Notes under the pieces: model-generated
What the model saw: only the letters and a program-made list of their open reading frames with translations
What the model was told of the DNA's origin: nothing
Database searches by the model: none
Assembly: GCA_900472605.1 (NCBI GenBank)
Contig: UCJD01000005.1
Location: forward strand, 1-58,643
Reading direction: 5' to 3'
Origin: Hyphomicrobiales bacterium
GTDB taxonomy: Bacteria; Pseudomonadota; Alphaproteobacteria; Rhizobiales; Rhizobiaceae
DNA length: 58,643 nucleotides
Part shown: positions 54,125-58,643 of the stretch, piece after piece
Numbering within the stretch: position 1 is the stretch's first letter
Layout: each line of letters begins with the position of its first letter
Made by a program: the position numbers and the translations under genes

Positions 54125-54343
54125 ATGACCGAGACTTGGCGAGACGACCTTCGGCCGGAGCTTGAGGACTGCGTGGACACCTACGGCGTCCGTGGCGCGA
54201 AGCAGACTGACGTTTACAAATCCATTACCCAGGAAATCGAAAGTCTGCGGACGGCTTACGATCACGATCCGGACCCAGCCGAGGATCGCCCCGGTGCGGA
54301 AGCCGAGGAGCCGTTGAACGAGTGGCCGGGTGCGCTTCCTTGA
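54125..54343 (+). CDS. small acidic hypothetical protein (72 aa)
   Basis: MTETWRDDLRPELEDCVDTY followed by GVRGAKQTDVYKSITQEIES and an acidic Pro-rich tail. TAGGAGAAC lies before the ATG, though with a long spacer. An in-frame upstream start at 54053 is less likely. No family is recognised. Confidence 0.5.
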   Translation: MTETWRDDLRPELEDCVDTYGVRGAKQTDVYKSITQEIESLRTAYDHDPDPAEDRPGAEAEEPLNEWPGALP

Positions 54344-54418
54344 TAGAGGTGAGCGCTGAACGGCACGCCCCGATCGAACGACGTCGAGCTAGGTTGGTCA
54401 CATAATCGGAGACGACGA

Positions 54419-54780
54419 ATGTTTACGCACGTGATGATTGGCAGCAACGACCTCGAATTGGCGAGGCTTTTCTACGACGCCACTTTCGTCGCCCTGGGAG
54501 GCAAATCCGGCGAAATGGATGCGAGAGGCAGGCTCGTATATGTCCACGATGGCAGCCGACTGATGATCACAACGCCGATCGATGGCAAGCCAGCGACCGC
54601 GGCTAACGGTGGGACCATCGGCATCGCTGCCTTGACGCCGCCTGGCATGCCGCCGGCGCCGCAAATGGCGGGACAGCGATCGAGAGCCCGCCTTCGAAGC
54701 GGCCGAACGGGTCGTTCGTCGCCTACCTTCGCGATCCCGACGGAAACAAACTGAGTGCACGCACTCTTCCGTCCGCGTGA
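54419..54780 (+). pseudogene. VOC (glyoxalase-like) protein with frameshift
   Basis: Reads MFTHVMIGSNDLELARLFYD, then YVHDGSRLMITTPIDGKPAT and NGGTIGIAALTP, the usual VOC N-terminal half. Near 54640 the frame breaks. The second half resumes one frame over as AWHAAGAANGGTAIESPP and FVAYLRDPDGNKLSARTLPS, ending at the TGA 54778-54780. The family linker is also shortened. Without the shift it would be a normal dimeric metal-binding VOC protein of about 120 residues. Confidence 0.72.
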
Positions 54781-55017
54781 TTTAGGCGACAGAGATTATC
54801 CTTATGACCCGTATATAGATTATGGCGCGTCTGCGTCCTATAGAGATGGCTGTCCTTCCATGCCTGTTCACCCAGCCGCAGCGGCGCCCGCGTGGCCTTT
54901 GATGCCCCTATCGACCGGCGCTCGCCAACTCCTTGCAGCCTGAAACCGGGTATCCGATCTTCAACGAGATGGATGAAACATCGGACTCTCTGCCTGTCCT
55001 GAACCATCGACATCACC

Positions 55018-55473
55018 ATGTCCGACCATAGCGCAGGCCTCCTTCTGTTTCGACGGATGTCCGACGTAGTCGAGGTTCCCCTCGTCCATCCCGGCGGCCC
55101 GTTCTGGGTGAAGAAGGACGAGGGCGCTTGGTCAATCCCGAAAGGCTTGGTCGATCCAGGCGAGAGCGACGTCGACGCGGCGGTACGCGAGGAACTGGGC
55201 ATCGACGTCGATGGAGAGTTCTTAGCTCTGGGCGAGTATCGACAGCCCAGTGAAAAGACCGTCCTAGCATGGTGTGTCGAAGCCAATCCGCTGATCGAGA
55301 TGCACGATATCAAGAGTTCGACTTTCTCGATGGAATGGCCGCCGAAGTCAGGACATAAGAAGAGCTTTCTCGAGGTGGATCGCGCCGGCTGGTTTTCCGT
55401 GGAAGATGCGAGCGCGAAGATAATCAAGGGCCAGCGCCTTATGCTTGAAGCACTTCAGCGGCATCTGGGATAG
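55018..55473 (+). CDS. Nudix-fold protein with a shortened Nudix box
   Basis: 151 residues starting MSDHSAGLLLFRRMSDVVEV. It closely follows the Nudix family (HPGGPFWVKKDEGAWSIPKG, EYRQPSEKTVLAWCVEAN, TFSMEWPPKSGH, EVDRAGWFSVEDA). In the Nudix box, GLVDPGESDVDAAVREELGI, three residues are missing between the RE and the ELG of the expected G-x5-E-x7-REUxEExGU. That loses metal-binding glutamate positions. A normal hydrolase function is therefore doubtful. The frame is otherwise complete. Confidence 0.75.
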   Translation: MSDHSAGLLLFRRMSDVVEVPLVHPGGPFWVKKDEGAWSIPKGLVDPGESDVDAAVREELGIDVDGEFLALGEYRQPSEKTVLAWCVEANPLIEMHDIKSSTFSMEWPPKSGHKKSFLEVDRAGWFSVEDASAKIIKGQRLMLEALQRHLG

Positions 55474-55633
55474 CTATCAGAACCCGATGCCTCAATGGCC
55501 GCCATAAGGCATGCATTCACCGGTGGGCAGCCATGACTTGCACCTGCCGCAGCGCAGGGCCATCTGCAGGTCACCGCCGACAATTCATCAGAGCCACCGC
55601 CGCGACCAGAAGTCTGCGAGCGAGGAGATCGTC

Positions 55634-55912
55634 ATGCATGGAATTTCGAAGACCCTGACCGAAATGACGCTGGTCGAGCGCTCCAGCTTGCTTGAGACCG
55701 TCGCAGACGCCCTGGAGGCGAGCGCGGACAAAGCCGAGGAACAAGGCGACGCTACCTTCGTGAAGAACTCTATGTGCGTCGCGAACACGATCCGCGGCAT
55801 GTACGGCAACCTCGGTGCTGCCGATCTTGCTGCTGCCGAACTCCTGTTGGAGCAGGGCATCATGCTCATGCATGCCCACGCCAATCGAAATAAACCAAGG
55901 ATCCTTCACTAG
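55634..55912 (+). CDS. helical hypothetical protein (92 aa)
   Basis: From the ATG at 55634 it reads MHGISKTLTEMTLVERSSLL, followed by an all-helical pattern (ETVADALEASADKAEEQGDA, VANTIRGMYGNLGAADLAAA, LLLEQGIMLMHAHANRN). No signal peptide or membrane segment. An upstream extension to 55511 overlaps unlikely sequence and is not favoured. The family is unknown. Confidence 0.55.
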   Translation: MHGISKTLTEMTLVERSSLLETVADALEASADKAEEQGDATFVKNSMCVANTIRGMYGNLGAADLAAAELLLEQGIMLMHAHANRNKPRILH

Positions 55913-56199
55913 ACGGACAGGTGGGGGGCGGCCGCCGCCTCGTCTGATTTCCAACCCAGTGGCAGATGCCGCCACCGACGCCATCGCGTCTTCCATCGCT
56001 TCGTGACATCTGGGGAAAGCGTCGGGATGGTCTACGAAGGGAGGCAATGAATTACGGTCATGAGATCGAAATGTCATCCAAACCCAAGTCGTCAAGGGGC
56101 CGATCTTGAACGCAAAGCCGACATCCCCATCTCAAGATGGAATTCCCCGGAGCTGCAATATGGACGACCCTTATCCTCACGGCCGTGTTTGACGACGAC

Positions 56200-56331
56200 A
56201 TGATGGAAATCTCACCGCCGAAGAGGGAAGCCTGCCCGAACGGGTTGAACTCGCGTTGCGACTGCTGCGGACGGCTGGCCGCGATTGACGAAGACTGCTG
56301 TGGGATTTGTGAAGACTGTCTCTTGCCGTGA
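56200..56331 (+). CDS. cysteine-rich microprotein, zinc-ribbon-like (43 aa)
   Basis: From the ATG at 56200 it reads MMEISPPKREACPNGLNSRC, then DCCGRLAAIDEDCCGICEDC, then LLP. The two cysteine groups (CDCC and CCGICEDC, spaced by eight residues) look like a small zinc-binding knuckle. The frame could start at 56137 instead, but neither start has a good ribosome site. Its stop overlaps the GTG of the next gene by GTGA, suggesting coupling. Confidence 0.45.
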   Translation: MMEISPPKREACPNGLNSRCDCCGRLAAIDEDCCGICEDCLLP

Positions 56332-56618
56332 ACGCCACCTCTATCACGGCTACGCCGGATTTTGAGCGGGCGCTTGCTGCGTTTCCCGAGGGATATGTCG
56401 CGGGCCATTTTCATGGGCGAAGATGGGGATCGACCGTCAAGCGGTCCGATGACGGCCGTCGTGTCTGGCTTTTCGCCGAGGAGCTAGGCGGAGTGGAGAT
56501 CGTTTCCTTTAATCTGTATCTCCTCTCCAGCGACCGAACTATGCTGAAGCCCTGCGAGATGGCGTCGAAAAAGGTTACGGAGTTCGTCATCGGGTTCGTG
56601 CCAGACGGCAAAAACTAA
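56328..56618 (+). CDS. hypothetical protein (96 aa)
   Basis: Starts at a GTG that overlaps the previous stop. It reads NATSITATPDFERALAAFPE, then GYVAGHFHGRRWGSTVKRSD, GRRVWLFAEELGGVEIVSFN and MASKKVTEFVIGFVPDG. It looks like a compact alpha/beta protein with conserved aromatic residues. I do not recognise the family. Coupling to the zinc-ribbon-like peptide suggests a functional pair. Confidence 0.6.
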   Translation: MNATSITATPDFERALAAFPEGYVAGHFHGRRWGSTVKRSDDGRRVWLFAEELGGVEIVSFNLYLLSSDRTMLKPCEMASKKVTEFVIGFVPDGKN

Positions 56619-57026
56619 GCGCGACGATGTGCGCTGTCCGCGTAAAGTTGAGGTGTTGGGCCTCGGCCTCATCAACTGTCACGGCGCGTCCAAATGCGTC
56701 ACGATATTGCTATTTTGTCCACGCTGGCCGCGCGGTGGATGAGGAAACTGAGGGGCTGCTTGACGAAGTAGGCGGCGACCTTCTTGATCGATCTTTCGGT
56801 CCTACCGCGCTCATCGACAAGCACTGTCTCGATGCGTTCGCAAACAGTGGGACCATGACGGGTATTCCCAAAGAACGCCATTCAACCCTCGACTCGATCG
56901 GTAGCGTCGGTTTGGTGACCTGCGACTGCTACCTCGCGGTTCGCAATCGGACAGAGAAAACAAAAACTTCCGCAACAACGGTGCGCTCTGAGAGTTTCGT
57001 CATCATCGGAACCACAGGAGGCCAAC
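56619..57026. other. 408-bp region, possible decayed DUF6894-type gene
   Basis: One plus-strand frame reads SRYCYFVHAGRAVDEETEGL at about 56696-56755, resembling the start of a DUF6894 protein (RYYFxxHxGxxVDExTEG). It lacks a start codon and ribosome site, and the family continuation is not recognisable. The rest holds nothing identified; ACAGGAGG just before 57027 belongs to the next gene. Confidence 0.35.
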
Positions 57027-57335
57027 ATGTCAGACGACCGCACCCTCACGATCCGCGCGAATTTTGAAACGCGTGAAGCTGCAGACCTCGCGGTAGAGCA
57101 TCTCTTGCAGAAGCTTGGCATTTCCAGGCCTAACGTATTCGTGCAACCTGCTGCAACGGCCAACACGTCCGGATCGAAGGCCTCGGGCGGCGACGCGGCG
57201 CACGGCGGCGGCACGCGCGATGACGCGCTCCTTGCAGGCGACGTCGTGGTCTCCGTTGACATCGCCGCCAGTCAACTACCCAAGGTCAACCGGATTTTCG
57301 GGGATCTGGGCGCGATGCGCGTCTTGAGGGATTGA
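57027..57335 (+). CDS. small general-stress-like protein (102 aa)
   Basis: MSDDRTLTIRANFETREAAD continues LAVEHLLQKLGISRPNVFVQ, a low-complexity linker of Gly/Ser/Ala (TANTSGSKASGGDAAHGGG), and a last strand DVVVSVDIAASQLPKVNRIF. The beta-alpha-beta pattern with a DAA-like helix resembles the ferredoxin-like general-stress domain of the protein at 52378-53067. ACAGGAGG lies before the ATG. It ends four bases before the monooxygenase start, so the two may be one operon. Confidence 0.65.
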   Translation: MSDDRTLTIRANFETREAADLAVEHLLQKLGISRPNVFVQPAATANTSGSKASGGDAAHGGGTRDDALLAGDVVVSVDIAASQLPKVNRIFGDLGAMRVLRD

Positions 57336-57338
57336 CAG

Positions 57339-58559
57339 ATGGAGCGCGTTGCATTTGACGGACCTGCACGCAAGATCCTGATAACCGGGGCGAGTGTCGC
57401 CGGCAATGCATTTGCGTGGTGGCTTGCGAAACGAGGATTCGACGTCACCGTCGTCGAGCGCCATGCCCACTTCCGTGACGGCGGACAGAACGTCGATGTT
57501 CGTGGTGCGGGCCGCGAAGTCCTCAAAAAGATGGGGCTCGAGCAGGCGGTAGCCGACAGCGGCACCGGTGAGACCGGCGTTCGGTTTGTCGACGCGGACG
57601 ACAAGACTGTCGCGCAGTTCGACGTTGATGAGCTTGGCGCCGATGGTCCGACGGCCGAGCTCGAAATCCTACGTGGCGATCTTGCGCGCATTTTCTATGA
57701 CGCGTGCGGCGAGGGCGTGACGTTCAGGTTCGACGATACCATCGAAGCCGTCGCAGAGACCGGGGACGGTATAAACGTACGTTTCAAAAGCGCTGCCCGC
57801 GAGGAGTTCGATCTTGTCGTCGTCGCCGAAGGCGTCGGCTCCGTCACCCGTGAGCTTGTCTTCCCTGATGAGAACAAGCCCAGATGGCTCGACGTGACAA
57901 TGGGCTACTTCACCATTCCCAAAGCTGTGGGTGATGGCAGCCTCTGCCGCATCTTCACGGCCGGCGAGGGACGGAGCATCTGGTTGCGACCTGACAACAA
58001 GGGCACGACACGGGCTATCCTCACCCTTCAAAAAGAGTCCGATGGAGACGATAGGCTCACCCGTGAGGAGCAGGTCTCGTTTTTGCGAGAGCGTTTCGCC
58101 GGCGTGGATTGGGAAGCGGATCGTGTTCTGCGTGGACTGGAGACGACGGATGACCTCTACTTCGATGTTCTTCGTCAGGTGAAAATGGAGCGGTGGTCAA
58201 AAGGTCGGGTCGTGCTGACCGGCGACGCGGCATGGTGCGCGACGCCGATTGCAGGAATTGGAACCACTCTTGCGATCGTCGGCGCCTATGTTCTGGCAGG
58301 CGAACTGTCTCGGTCTCCTGACATTCAAGAAGCGCTGAAGCGTTACGAGGAAACCCTGCGGCCCTACGTCGAGAAGGGTCAGAATGTGCCGAAGTTTGCT
58401 CCGAAAATGCTGCAGCCACAAACATTGCTGGGTGTCGCCGTGCAGCGAGGCGTTCTGCGCATTGTCGACACGCCGGGCATCAAGCAGCTCGTAACCAAAC
58501 TGTTCGTATCCAGCGCCGATGACTTCGAGTTGCCCTTGTACGAAAAGGCTCCGGCATAG
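57339..58559 (+). CDS. FAD-dependent monooxygenase
   Basis: 406-residue flavoprotein of the PHBH/TetX-like superfamily. The dinucleotide-binding motif is GASVAGNAFAWWLAKRGFDVTVVER. The middle motif is DLVVVAEGVGSVTRELVF (DG-type, reading AEG). The FAD pyrophosphate contact is RVVLTGDAAWCATPIAGIGTTLAIVGAYVLAGEL. It should hydroxylate or otherwise oxygenate a small organic molecule using NAD(P)H and oxygen; some relatives inactivate tetracyclines, but substrate cannot be inferred here. The C-terminus runs to the end of the intact frame. A broken homologue lies at 42711-42930. Confidence 0.88.
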   Translation: MERVAFDGPARKILITGASVAGNAFAWWLAKRGFDVTVVERHAHFRDGGQNVDVRGAGREVLKKMGLEQAVADSGTGETGVRFVDADDKTVAQFDVDELGADGPTAELEILRGDLARIFYDACGEGVTFRFDDTIEAVAETGDGINVRFKSAAREEFDLVVVAEGVGSVTRELVFPDENKPRWLDVTMGYFTIPKAVGDGSLCRIFTAGEGRSIWLRPDNKGTTRAILTLQKESDGDDRLTREEQVSFLRERFAGVDWEADRVLRGLETTDDLYFDVLRQVKMERWSKGRVVLTGDAAWCATPIAGIGTTLAIVGAYVLAGELSRSPDIQEALKRYEETLRPYVEKGQNVPKFAPKMLQPQTLLGVAVQRGVLRIVDTPGIKQLVTKLFVSSADDFELPLYEKAPA

Positions 58560-58643
58560 TGCAGAAGCTACGTCTTGCAACAGTCTCCGCCACAAATAAA
58601 TCATTGGAACTTCTAGGTTTTCTGCGGGTTTCCGATTCATCCA

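Overview
The window reads as an accessory replicon segment (plasmid, chromid or genomic island) of a Rhizobiales bacterium, most likely Rhizobium or a close relative. This is inferred from an EhuABCD/Eut-type ectoine system, alphaproteobacterial LexA boxes (GAAC-N7-GAAC), a plasmid-style imuA-imuB-dnaE2 cassette, and many small rhizobial-type proteins (DUF6894-like, MXKDX repeat, Crp/Fnr pairs). No rRNA, tRNA, CRISPR array or replication origin was seen.

Layout. 1-1.2 kb: an IS110-family element with a stem-loop-bearing non-coding end. 1.4-4.5 kb: small hypotheticals and a MarR regulator divergent from a ClC chloride transporter, with a perfect palindrome between them. 4.9-17.4 kb: a compact minus-strand ectoine import and catabolism locus. 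In order of transcription it is doeC, doeD, a stem-loop, enuR, eutB, eutC, eutD, eutE, ehuB, ehuC, ehuD, ehuA, with a divergent Lrp/AsnC gene. Ectoine is imported, hydrolysed by EutD, deacetylated by EutE, transaminated by DoeD and oxidised by DoeC to aspartate. eutA is not present although eutB and eutC are.

17.9-27.3 kb: a DNA damage tolerance island. It holds dinB with an unrecognised partner gene that overlaps it, an SRAP (HMCES/YedK) protein, an ATP-dependent DNA ligase and imuA-imuB-dnaE2. One LexA box lies in front of the dinB pair and one in front of imuA.

27.3-34.4 kb: a decaying zone. It contains a fused scar of an aspartate/alanine antiporter and an aspartate 4-decarboxylase, five degenerate copies of a roughly 55-bp repeat, remnants of an SDR dehydrogenase and a hybrid-kinase receiver domain, and several small genes, with an intact DUF763 gene and a single-domain response regulator among them. 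34.4-42.7 kb: an exported protein gene split by an amber codon, two Crp/Fnr regulators, a four-gene translationally coupled lipid or envelope operon (DUF1295, CFA-like methyltransferase, membrane protein, lipocalin), an MXKDX-repeat protein, DUF2147, and a DUF2177 pseudogene.

43-49.5 kb: a molybdenum hydroxylase module. tetR-mocA faces xdhC(paoD)-paoABC across a perfect 20-bp palindrome, so enzyme, cofactor maturation and regulation travel together. 49.6-58.6 kb: a run of stress-type genes (DUF899, exonuclease III, DUF883-like, two glycine-zipper or general-stress-like proteins, MgtC, a Nudix protein with a shortened Nudix box, a frameshifted VOC protein). It ends in an FAD monooxygenase, a decayed relative of which lies 15 kb upstream at 42.7 kb.

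The best candidates for undescribed biology are the LexA-controlled unknown gene coupled to dinB, the IS110 non-coding end as a candidate bridge RNA, the four-gene methyltransferase/lipocalin operon, and the local repeat family.
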